From Nitrosospira multiformis (GTDB taxonomy: Bacteria > Pseudomonadota > Gammaproteobacteria > Burkholderiales > UBA11063), in contig DYTA01000010.1 in NCBI GenBank assembly GCA_020726205.1, forward strand, positions 1 to 17,589: a DNA stretch of 17,589 nt, read 5' to 3'. Below the pieces are notes generated by a model that worked only from the letters and a program-made list of their open reading frames with translations, did no database searches and had not been told where the DNA came from. Below, in pieces: positions 7,479-15,256 of the stretch. Every line of letters begins with the position of its first letter. Within the stretch, counting starts at the first letter, position 1. Position numbers and translations under genes: made by a program.

Positions 7479-8723
7479 CTATAATTTTAAATCATATAAA
7501 TAACTAAATAATTCAATCAATTCATCCTGCAAATTTTCATCAGCAGTGTTAATATTAACTAATGGACTATGCAACAAACGATTGGTTAATTGAGTTGATA
7601 ATTGTTGTAGTACCTCATTAGCATTAACTCCATTAGCTAGTTGTTTTTCTGCTTGTAATAAACTTTCTTCTCTAATTAACTCACTATGCTGTTTAAATTT
7701 ACGAATTAATGGTGTAAAACTACGTTTTCTCATCCACGCATGATAATCGGATAATTTATTTGCAATAATACTTTCAGCCTCAATAGCTGCAGCCTTGCGT
7801 CTATCAATACCAATATCTACTAATTTAGCAATGTCATCAACAGTTAAAATTTTTAAACTATTATGGCTAAATAAACTATTACTAATTACCAGAGGCATAG
7901 ATAAATCAATAATTAATTTTTGTAACTGGTTATTAGTTTCTAATTGTAGCATTGTCTCTGTAATCAATGGTTGGTTGCTTGCACAACAAATCACAATAAT
8001 TGCATATTCATTAATTATATTAGAAATTTGTTCTAAAGATCCTACTTCAGCATTAATTTTAGTAGCTATTAAAGAAGCTTTCTCTACTGTACGATTAACA
8101 ATCATTAGTTTATCAAGTTGTAGATAATGAAAATGGGGTGCAATTTGCTGCATCATTTGTCCAGCACCAACAAATAGAACTTTTCGATTTGGTAATTGAG
8201 CAATATATTGCTCGACATAATTAACTACTGCATGCCCCATTGAAATTGCAACATTGTTAATTTCCGTATGGCTACGAACATCTTTTTCAGTACTAAGTGA
8301 CATCTGAAATAATCCAGCAAGACAACTACCAAGTGTTTGATTATATTTAGCGCAGTCCATCGCACTTTTAATTTGAGCTACAATTTCAGTTTCGCCAAGC
8401 ACCATCGAATCTAAACCAGAAATAACCCTAAATAAATGATGTGCACACTCCTCACCTGAATAGACATAGCTATGATTGCGTATATTATGTGGACAAACTT
8501 TATGCATATCACATAATGAATTTATAACAAAATCAACATCTTTTGCAACAAAATATAACTCAGTACGATTACAAGTTGAAAGCAAAACAACTTCTTTTAC
8601 TATACCAGAATTAACTAAACGCTTAAGAACACTTGGAACTTCTTCACTTGCAAAAGCAAGACGATTACGCAACTCAAAATCGGCGGTCTGATAATTTAGA
8701 CCAAAAACTACAGGCTGTAACAT
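7479..8723 (-). CDS. hemA: Glutamyl-tRNA reductase HemA
   Basis: Reduces glutamyl-tRNA(Glu) to glutamate-1-semialdehyde with NADPH, the first committed step of C5-pathway tetrapyrrole (heme) synthesis. The 414-residue protein shows the catalytic domain with the active-site cysteine in LLSTCNRTELYF (Cys51), SGLDSMVLGETEIVAQIK (102-119), the NADPH-binding GAGQM (186-190) followed by VNRT (209-212), and a helical dimerisation tail with RRKAAAIEAESII (308-320) and LTNRLLHSP (379-387). One departure from the usual family pattern is the DxxxPR stretch, which reads IDLSMPLVI (272-280) with Leu278 where Arg is expected. The gene starts 9 nt after the TolC-like gene and runs into prfA, so heme synthesis sits in a transcription unit with an efflux pump. 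Confidence 0.95.
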   Translation of the reverse strand: MLQPVVFGLNYQTADFELRNRLAFASEEVPSVLKRLVNSGIVKEVVLLSTCNRTELYFVAKDVDFVINSLCDMHKVCPHNIRNHSYVYSGEECAHHLFRVISGLDSMVLGETEIVAQIKSAMDCAKYNQTLGSCLAGLFQMSLSTEKDVRSHTEINNVAISMGHAVVNYVEQYIAQLPNRKVLFVGAGQMMQQIAPHFHYLQLDKLMIVNRTVEKASLIATKINAEVGSLEQISNIINEYAIIVICCASNQPLITETMLQLETNNQLQKLIIDLSMPLVISNSLFSHNSLKILTVDDIAKLVDIGIDRRKAAAIEAESIIANKLSDYHAWMRKRSFTPLIRKFKQHSELIREESLLQAEKQLANGVNANEVLQQLSTQLTNRLLHSPLVNINTADENLQDELIELFSYLYDLKL

Positions 8724-8732
8724 TGCAATCTC

Positions 8733-10091
8733 TTACTGTGAATTTGATTTAATATTAGTATTAATTGTTTTTACAAAATTATCATTAACATTGCCACTCA
8801 AATATTGTAACTTAACCCTTGCTAACAGATACTGATAACGTGATTGTTGATACGTCTGATAAGTCTGATAGTAGTTTTTTTGCGAATTAACTAAGTCAAC
8901 ACTATTACGCACCCCAACTTGGTAGCCCAATTGATCTGAATCTAATTTTGTTTTTGCTGATTTCAACGCTGTTTCTTGAGCTTTTACAAGACTAACTCCA
9001 TTTTGCACTTGCCAATAAGTATTTTGAACATCTTGGTCAGTTTCTCTTTCCACACTCACCAATTGCTGTTGCGATGCTTGATAGTTAGCTTTAGCTTGAC
9101 GTACTTGAGCACTAACACCACCACCAGAATAAATTGGTAGATTAACTTGAACACCAGCAGAGCCTACTCCATAACTAGAAATGGGTGTACCAGCTATGTT
9201 AGAGATATTATTAATTTGTGACTCTGGACCAGTTACTCGATCAATTCCTGCTGTATCAGTATAATTATATCCTGCAACAAAATTCACGGTTGGTAAATGA
9301 CCTGAAATTGCAATATCAACATCCTGATTTGCCATTGCAACCTGTTTATCTGCAATTTTTATATTCAAGTTACCAGATTCAGCTAAATTAGCCCAATTTT
9401 TTACATTTTGAGGATTCGGCAAAACTAATTGAATATTATCATCCAGTGCCTGTATTTGATTTGGATCAAGTCCAGTTAAATTTTGAAATATATTCTTTTT
9501 GTAGATTAAATCATTTGTCGCTTGAATTTCTTGTGCTGAGGAAGAATCATAACCAGCCTGAGCATCATTTACATCAGCAATTGTTACAGTACCAACTTCA
9601 AATGACTTTTTAGCTTGATTCATTTGTTTTTCTAAGGCTTCTTTGGTTTTGGTAATAGAAGTCAGAGTATCTTGAGCATACAATACATCAAAATAAGCTT
9701 GTGACACTGTTACTAATAATTGCTGTTTCGCATTATTTAACTGAAGATCACCAACTTGTGCAGCATACTTTCCTTTTGAAAAATTAGAATATTTACTCCA
9801 ATCAAAGATAGTTTGCTGTAGCTGAACTCCAACAGTCGGTTGATGGTAGTAAGCAGTAACCCCAGAACCGTTAAAATAATTTTCGCTAATATTTCCTGTA
9901 GCATTAATTTGTGGTAACAACTGTGCTCGTGCAATATTTTTTTGCTCTTGTGACGCATCAGTACTTGCAATTTGCTTTAAATAATCAGCGTTATAGATTA
10001 ATGCTTGATTATATGCATATGACAAATCATAAGCATTTGCACATTGATTAAATCCTGCGAAACTTCCTAATATCAATAATAGTTTTTTCAC
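8733..10091 (-). CDS. TolC-family outer-membrane efflux channel
   Basis: A 452-residue outer-membrane factor of the TolC/OEP family, which forms trimeric channels spanning outer membrane and periplasm. The start is GTG at 10091, supported by a GGAGA ribosome binding site (10099-10103); the GTG shares one base with the TAG stop of the pump gene. A Sec signal peptide (MKKLLLILGSFAGFNQCANA) probably ends after Ala20, with no lipobox Cys there, so it is likely not lipidated as many NodT-type channels are. Two coiled-coil OEP repeats are visible; the second contains LGYQVGVRNSVDLVNSQKNY and YLLARVKLQYLSG, typical of the family. It is slightly shorter than E. coli TolC (493). Position directly after the RND pump makes it the probable dedicated exit duct. 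Confidence 0.9.
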   Translation of the reverse strand: MKKLLLILGSFAGFNQCANAYDLSYAYNQALIYNADYLKQIASTDASQEQKNIARAQLLPQINATGNISENYFNGSGVTAYYHQPTVGVQLQQTIFDWSKYSNFSKGKYAAQVGDLQLNNAKQQLLVTVSQAYFDVLYAQDTLTSITKTKEALEKQMNQAKKSFEVGTVTIADVNDAQAGYDSSSAQEIQATNDLIYKKNIFQNLTGLDPNQIQALDDNIQLVLPNPQNVKNWANLAESGNLNIKIADKQVAMANQDVDIAISGHLPTVNFVAGYNYTDTAGIDRVTGPESQINNISNIAGTPISSYGVGSAGVQVNLPIYSGGGVSAQVRQAKANYQASQQQLVSVERETDQDVQNTYWQVQNGVSLVKAQETALKSAKTKLDSDQLGYQVGVRNSVDLVNSQKNYYQTYQTYQQSRYQYLLARVKLQYLSGNVNDNFVKTINTNIKSNSQ

Positions 10092-13000
10092 TATTTTATC
10101 TCCGAATTTGAATCATGAATTTTAAATACCCAAGCATAAAGAGCAGGTAAGAAAACTAATGTTAAAATTGTGGCAATAAATAAACCACCCATCATCGAAA
10201 CAGCCATAGGTCCCCAAAATGCACTACTTACCAATGGAATCATGCCCAGTATCGCAGCCGCTGCAGTAAGAACAATTGGTCTAAAACGACGTAGTACCGA
10301 CATTCTGATTGCCTCATAAGGAGTGTCTCCAGTCAAAATATCAGATTCAATTTGATCTATTAAGATTACTGAATTACGCATAATTATACCCAACAATGCA
10401 ATAACACCCAATAAAGCAACAAAACCAAACGGAGCATGTAATAAAATCAATGATAATGTCACACCAATCATTCCAAGTGGAGCAGTTGCAATAACTAACA
10501 TCGCTCGTTTAAAACTATTTAACTGTAACATTAATAACGTAACAATTATTAGCATCATTATTGGAAACACAGCTTTAATTGCTTTCTGAGATTTTTTTGA
10601 TGACTCTAGACTACCACCATAATTAATATGGTAACCCAAAGGTAAAGTTTTTTCTAACTCTTGTAATTTAGGATAAATTTGGTTAGTAATATCATTCCCT
10701 TGAACACCATCAACCAAATCACATCTAACTGTAATTGTTGGTACCCTACTACGACGATACTTTAAACTTGCCTCAGGAGCAAATTCAACTTTTGCAATTT
10801 GTCCTACAGGAACAAAATTACCTCTAGCTGTTTGAATCATTAAATTACTTAAATTATTAACTTGGGTACGCTCTGTTTTATCCAACTGTGCCACAATAGG
10901 AATTGTTTCATCTCGCTCAAAATAATATGTCATTGGTTGACCTGATAATAACATATTTAATTGTTCTTCAAGATTACTAGAAGACAGACCGATTTCTTGT
11001 GCCTTATTTTGATTAACATTTAAACGCATTACCTTCAGATCCTCTCCCCAATCATGGTTAACATTAAGGGTATAAGGATTTTGACGCATAATACTTTCAA
11101 CCTGACCTGCTATTTTCATGATTTGATCAGAGTTAGGTCCAGAAACTCTAAACTGTACAGGATAACCAACAGGTGGACCAAGTTCAAGGCGCTTAACACG
11201 AGCACGAACATCAGGATAGTGCATTGCTAATATTGTATTTAAATGTTTCAATACAATTTCACGTTCTTTCTCACCTTTAGTGTGGATTAATAGTTGCGCA
11301 AAATTTGCATTTTGTTGCTGAACATCAAGAGTTAAAATAAATCGTGGAGCACCTACACCGATAAAGGTAGTAACACTAGTTACACCACTTTCTTTCATTA
11401 CTAATTTTTCGAAACTTGATGCTTGAGATTCTGTGTTATAAATTGACACTGCTTGAGGCAACCACATATCTACCAATAACTCTGGACGATCTGAAGATGG
11501 AAAAAATTGTTGTGCTACAAATAATTTAAACAAGACCAATGCAAAACAAAATATTCCAACGGTTCCCAATACAACAGTTTTTTTATAAAAAATCACCTTA
11601 CTAATAAATACTTTTAATTTATTATAGAAAGGTTTATTAAAAACATCGCCATGACCATGTTCCTCACCAATTTTTTGATATTTTTCAATTGGTAATAAAT
11701 GAAATCCTAAATAAGGTGTAAAAACTACTGCAACTATCCATGACACAACTAAAGAAATACCAACTACGGCAAATAAAGAGTAAACATACTCACCTGTAGT
11801 TGAATCATTCATACCAACTGGAAGAAAACCAGCTACTGTAATTAACGTTCCTGATAACATTGGAAAGGCTGTAGATGTATAAGCAAAAGTAGCAGCACGA
11901 AATTTATCATACCCCTCTTCTAATTTCAGCACCATCATCTCAACAGCAATAATAGCATCGTCAACTAATAAACCAAGAGCAATAATCAAAGCGCCTAGCG
12001 AAATACGTTGAAGATCAATTCCCATAATTTGCATAACTAAAAAAGTTACAGATAGGACTAATGGAATAGAAATGGCAACCACAATTCCAGTACGGAACCC
12101 AAGACTGACAAAACTCACACCAAGAACAATGATAACTGCTTCAACTAAACCTTTCACAAACTCATGAACGGAGTCATATACAACTTCTGGCTGGTCTGAT
12201 ACTACTGAATCAGTAATACCGACTGGAAGTTTCTGTCTAATTTCACCATATTTTTCTTCAATTAATTTACCAGTTTTTATGACATCGGCATTTTTATTTA
12301 GTACAACACCCAATAAAATAGCAGGTTGTCCAGCAAAATGAATTTCTGTTATTGGTGGATCAATAAACTCTCGCTTAACGTCTGCAATATCACCTAACCT
12401 AAATATCTTTCCATTAACAGCAATTGGAAGACTCTGTACTTCATCAATATTACTAAAATTTCCAGTAACTCGAACCGGTATACTATCTCCTTGAGTATTA
12501 AACACTCCAGCAGAACTAACTGCATTTTGCGACTGAATTGCCTCAAGAACTTGCTGTAAGCTAACCCCTAACGCAGATAATTTACTACTTGAAAAATTAA
12601 CTGTAATTTGTTCTTTTTGAGTACCCATAATGTCAACTTTTTCGACACCATCGACAGTCAGAACCTCTCGTTTAACATCCTCAACAACTCGACGTAGTTC
12701 CTCATAGTTATATCCAGTTGCTTGAAAAGCATAAATATTACTATAAGTATCGCCAAATTCATCATTAAAAAAAGGACCTTGCACACCAGGAGGCAATGTA
12801 GCTTGTATATCACTAATTTTTTTCCTAACCTGGTACCAAGAATCACTCACATCTCGCCCACGAATGGTATCACCTAGGTTGATTGTAATAATAGCCGAGC
12901 CAGGATTTACTTGTGATGAAGTATAGTCTAAAGTTGAAAGCTCAAGAAGTTTCTTCTCTATTTTATCAACAACTTGGTCTTCCATTTGTTGTTCAGTTGC

Positions 13001-13174
13001 TCCTGGCCACTGAACAGTCACAACCATTGACTTAATTGTGAAGTCTGGATCTTCACGCTGATTTAAGTGGGTATAACTAAAAAAGCCAGCAACAAACAGC
13101 AAAATTAAAAAATACTTAACTAGTGGCTGATTTTTTAAGGCCCACGCAGAAAGATTGACATCTTTTAAAGACAT
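10091..13174 (-). CDS. RND-family efflux transporter, inner-membrane permease
   Basis: A proton-driven resistance-nodulation-division pump of the AcrB/MexB superfamily, 1027 residues, working as a trimer in the inner membrane. The start at 13174 (MSLKDVNLSAWALKNQPLVKYF) has a GAGGT ribosome binding site 7 nt away (13182-13186); a longer TTG start at 13201 lacks one. Twelve membrane segments fit: about 20-36, six at 338-556 and five at 866-1015, with two large periplasmic porter/docking loops. The proton-relay pair is in GLLVDDAII (Asp405, Asp406). In TM10, LLGIIMRNSVILID puts Arg933 where AcrB has Lys940. No periplasmic adaptor (MFP) gene is adjacent. The motif set fits multidrug (HAE-like) rather than metal pumps; the substrate cannot be read from sequence. 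Confidence 0.93.
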   Translation of the reverse strand: MSLKDVNLSAWALKNQPLVKYFLILLFVAGFFSYTHLNQREDPDFTIKSMVVTVQWPGATEQQMEDQVVDKIEKKLLELSTLDYTSSQVNPGSAIITINLGDTIRGRDVSDSWYQVRKKISDIQATLPPGVQGPFFNDEFGDTYSNIYAFQATGYNYEELRRVVEDVKREVLTVDGVEKVDIMGTQKEQITVNFSSSKLSALGVSLQQVLEAIQSQNAVSSAGVFNTQGDSIPVRVTGNFSNIDEVQSLPIAVNGKIFRLGDIADVKREFIDPPITEIHFAGQPAILLGVVLNKNADVIKTGKLIEEKYGEIRQKLPVGITDSVVSDQPEVVYDSVHEFVKGLVEAVIIVLGVSFVSLGFRTGIVVAISIPLVLSVTFLVMQIMGIDLQRISLGALIIALGLLVDDAIIAVEMMVLKLEEGYDKFRAATFAYTSTAFPMLSGTLITVAGFLPVGMNDSTTGEYVYSLFAVVGISLVVSWIVAVVFTPYLGFHLLPIEKYQKIGEEHGHGDVFNKPFYNKLKVFISKVIFYKKTVVLGTVGIFCFALVLFKLFVAQQFFPSSDRPELLVDMWLPQAVSIYNTESQASSFEKLVMKESGVTSVTTFIGVGAPRFILTLDVQQQNANFAQLLIHTKGEKEREIVLKHLNTILAMHYPDVRARVKRLELGPPVGYPVQFRVSGPNSDQIMKIAGQVESIMRQNPYTLNVNHDWGEDLKVMRLNVNQNKAQEIGLSSSNLEEQLNMLLSGQPMTYYFERDETIPIVAQLDKTERTQVNNLSNLMIQTARGNFVPVGQIAKVEFAPEASLKYRRSRVPTITVRCDLVDGVQGNDITNQIYPKLQELEKTLPLGYHINYGGSLESSKKSQKAIKAVFPIMMLIIVTLLMLQLNSFKRAMLVIATAPLGMIGVTLSLILLHAPFGFVALLGVIALLGIIMRNSVILIDQIESDILTGDTPYEAIRMSVLRRFRPIVLTAAAAILGMIPLVSSAFWGPMAVSMMGGLFIATILTLVFLPALYAWVFKIHDSNSEIK

Positions 13175-13195
13175 ATGAGTAACCTCGGATATTAT

Positions 13196-13222
13196 TAACA
13201 ATATAAAGTTGTTATTATATCA
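13196..13222 (-). promoter_or_regulatory. Promoter of the RND operon with overlapping inverted repeat
   Basis: On the minus strand an extended -10 element, TGATATAAT (plus-strand 13214-13222), matches TGnTATAAT exactly. It would start transcription near 13207, about 33 nt before the pump ATG. No good -35 hexamer is seen 17 nt upstream, which an extended -10 can tolerate. An inverted repeat TAACAA-N7-TTGTTA (13196-13201 and 13209-13214) covers the predicted start site, a natural place for a repressor to bind. The promoter is a fair call; the operator is an inference. Confidence 0.55.
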
Positions 13223-13290
13223 GATTTTAGTAACACACCCACCAGTAACTTTCCATTATACTTTCAAACAAAATACTCACATAATTACGG

Positions 13291-13296
13291 TATAAT
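13291..13296 (+). promoter_or_regulatory. -10 element of the slt-cca-TRIC operon promoter
   Basis: A perfect TATAAT hexamer lies 37 nt upstream of the slt ATG, predicting a short leader of about 30 nt. The best-placed -35 sequence at 13268-13273 is poor, so the promoter may be weak or activator-dependent. It diverges from the RND pump promoter about 70 bp away in the same intergenic space. Confidence 0.5.
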
Positions 13297-13333
13297 ATTG
13301 CGATGCAACACAGACGATTTTAAGGATCATTTA

Positions 13334-15256
13334 ATGGTAAAGATAAGTTCAGGAATACTTTTATTAATTTCAATAAGTTGTTATGCTACAACAAACAACA
13401 CTTTCTCCAATAATCAATTGATCAGCATTATGCAAGCTTCTAATAAAAATGATTTAACAACTCTAGCTAACTTATCTCAATCTTATCCGCAAAATGAATT
13501 AATTAATTATCTCAATGCTAAGGCTAATTTAAATAAATCATCCACACAAGTAGCCAATTCATTTATCAAAGCTTATACAACTGGATATTTTCACGATACG
13601 CTATCCCATCAATTATTAAACTATTACTTCACCAATCAAGACTGGGATAATTATATTCGTATATACAATCAATTGGATAGCAATCAAATTAGTCAAAATG
13701 AAACTTGTGGTCTAGATCTAGCTAACTTAGCTAAAAATAACTCTCAACAAATACGGAGTAATATTAATTATCTTCTTTCCAATAAAATGCCATTATGGTG
13801 CATATCATTAGTAGCAACTCAAATTAGCTCCAAACAACTATCAGATGATGCACAAAATCAATTGTTAAATAATTTAATTGTTAACAATCAAATTCCACAA
13901 TTTAATCAAGTAGCAACAGCTTTGGGAGTTAAGCCACAAACCTTTAGTCTCAATATACCAAACAATCAAACAGCAACATCATATCAAACTATTTATCGGA
14001 TAAACAATCTCAGCCTAAAATATCCAACTCAAGCATTTAATGAATTATCAACAAATACGTCATTGTCTAATCAGAATAAAGAATTTTTATTTAATCAAAT
14101 TGCACCTAGTTTAGCTACTCACCAAATGTTTGATTTAGCCAAACAAGCGATAAATTTAGGTTCTAAGATTTGGATATCTGATGATCAATATGAATGGCAA
14201 GCACGCACATATCTTTACTTTAATGACTGGAAATCAGTAATAAATACAATTAAAAATATGCCTGAATCCCTACAAAATAAAAGTACATGGCTTTATTGGC
14301 GAGCATATGCTGATTCTAAATTAAAACATAAAACCACAGCGCAAAAATTGCTAGAAAAAATACCAGCTAATTATACATACTACTCTCTATTAGCCCAAGC
14401 AGACTTAAATGCGCCACTAAATGCTAAACTAACAATTGAAACTATTGATATTAAAGATACTAAATATGCAGATCAAATTCAACAATCTTTTGACTTATAT
14501 AAAGTAGCCAAACAAATAAATAATACTGCATTCACTAGCATTGCTAATCAAAACCTACACTACATAATTAATCAATCACCTGATGCAGACAAGGCTGCAA
14601 TTAGTCGTTATGCATTTAACATTGGTTGGAATGAGCTTGGTATTTATGCTGCGACTCGGATGGATACCCCTGATGCAAGTTTAAGTTTTCCATTATTATT
14701 CACCTCACAATATCAACAATACTCTAAGCAATTTGGCATTGAATCTAGTTACTCAATGGCAATTAGTCGACAGGAAAGTCGTTTTAATCCTAACGCATTA
14801 GCTTTTGATGGTGGTGTTGGTTTAATGCAAATTATGCCAGCAACAGCTAGCTATATTGCTAAAAAAATTGGCTCTACGAATTGTTATAAAAATTACTCAT
14901 GTAATATACAATTTGGTTCATGGTTTTTATCACATTTACTCAAAAAATTTGGAAATAATATTATTTATGCAAGTGCCGGATATAATGCAGGTCCAGGAAG
15001 AGCACATAATTGGCAACAGGCATTTCAAAATTTAGACAATAGAATTCAGATAGAATTAATACCATTCAAAATAACACGTGACTATGTCCAAAAAGTTTCT
15101 ACCAATAAACTAATATATGATAATCTTATGAATAGTTCGCAAATTAATATGATTGACTTCTTAAATAAAATTAGCAATAAAAACACCACTTACATTATCG
15201 ATGATGATAATACTAATGGAGATTCTAGTGGTAATCAAACAGCAGATCAACAATGA
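13334..15256 (+). CDS. slt: Soluble lytic murein transglycosylase (Slt70 family)
   Basis: A periplasmic enzyme that cleaves the MurNAc-GlcNAc bond of peptidoglycan, leaving 1,6-anhydroMurNAc ends. I start it at 13334 (MVKISSGILLLISIS), which has AAGGA 7 nt upstream (13322-13326). An in-frame TTG at 13298 would overlap the promoter and add a charged tail before the signal peptide. The product has 640 residues against 645 for E. coli Slt. A signal peptide probably ends near CYA/TT (about residue 18). A long helical superhelix (about 20-450) forms the ring domain. The catalytic domain has Glu481 in AISRQESRFNPNA, GVGLMQIMPATA (495-506) and YASAGYNAGPGRAHNW (545-560). An Asp/Asn-rich tail follows. 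It overlaps cca by four bases (ATGA). Confidence 0.93.
   Translation: MVKISSGILLLISISCYATTNNTFSNNQLISIMQASNKNDLTTLANLSQSYPQNELINYLNAKANLNKSSTQVANSFIKAYTTGYFHDTLSHQLLNYYFTNQDWDNYIRIYNQLDSNQISQNETCGLDLANLAKNNSQQIRSNINYLLSNKMPLWCISLVATQISSKQLSDDAQNQLLNNLIVNNQIPQFNQVATALGVKPQTFSLNIPNNQTATSYQTIYRINNLSLKYPTQAFNELSTNTSLSNQNKEFLFNQIAPSLATHQMFDLAKQAINLGSKIWISDDQYEWQARTYLYFNDWKSVINTIKNMPESLQNKSTWLYWRAYADSKLKHKTTAQKLLEKIPANYTYYSLLAQADLNAPLNAKLTIETIDIKDTKYADQIQQSFDLYKVAKQINNTAFTSIANQNLHYIINQSPDADKAAISRYAFNIGWNELGIYAATRMDTPDASLSFPLLFTSQYQQYSKQFGIESSYSMAISRQESRFNPNALAFDGGVGLMQIMPATASYIAKKIGSTNCYKNYSCNIQFGSWFLSHLLKKFGNNIIYASAGYNAGPGRAHNWQQAFQNLDNRIQIELIPFKITRDYVQKVSTNKLIYDNLMNSSQINMIDFLNKISNKNTTYIIDDDNTNGDSSGNQTADQQ

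Noticed and set aside
6731..8691. Several open frames of 60-110 codons inside prfA and hemA in other frames.
   Set aside because: They lie within strongly conserved genes, have no ribosome binding sites and have low-complexity compositions typical of shadow frames in AT-rich DNA.
13175..13201. Upstream TTG start adding nine residues to the RND pump.
   Set aside because: It has no ribosome binding site and covers the GAGGT site that fits the ATG at 13174.
13255..13260. Second TATAAT on the minus strand as the main pump promoter.
   Set aside because: It lacks both a -35 box and the TGn extension. The extended -10 at 13214-13222 is a better match and closer to the gene.
13298..13333. Upstream TTG start adding 12 residues to Slt.
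   Set aside because: It overlaps the TATAAT -10 region, has no ribosome binding site and would place charged residues before the signal peptide; the ATG at 13334 has AAGGA at good spacing.
13334..13390. Lipoprotein signal peptide for Slt (Cys in ISISCYA).
   Set aside because: The -3 residue is Ser, not Leu/Val/Ile-like, and Slt70 enzymes are usually soluble periplasmic proteins; cleavage after CYA is more likely.
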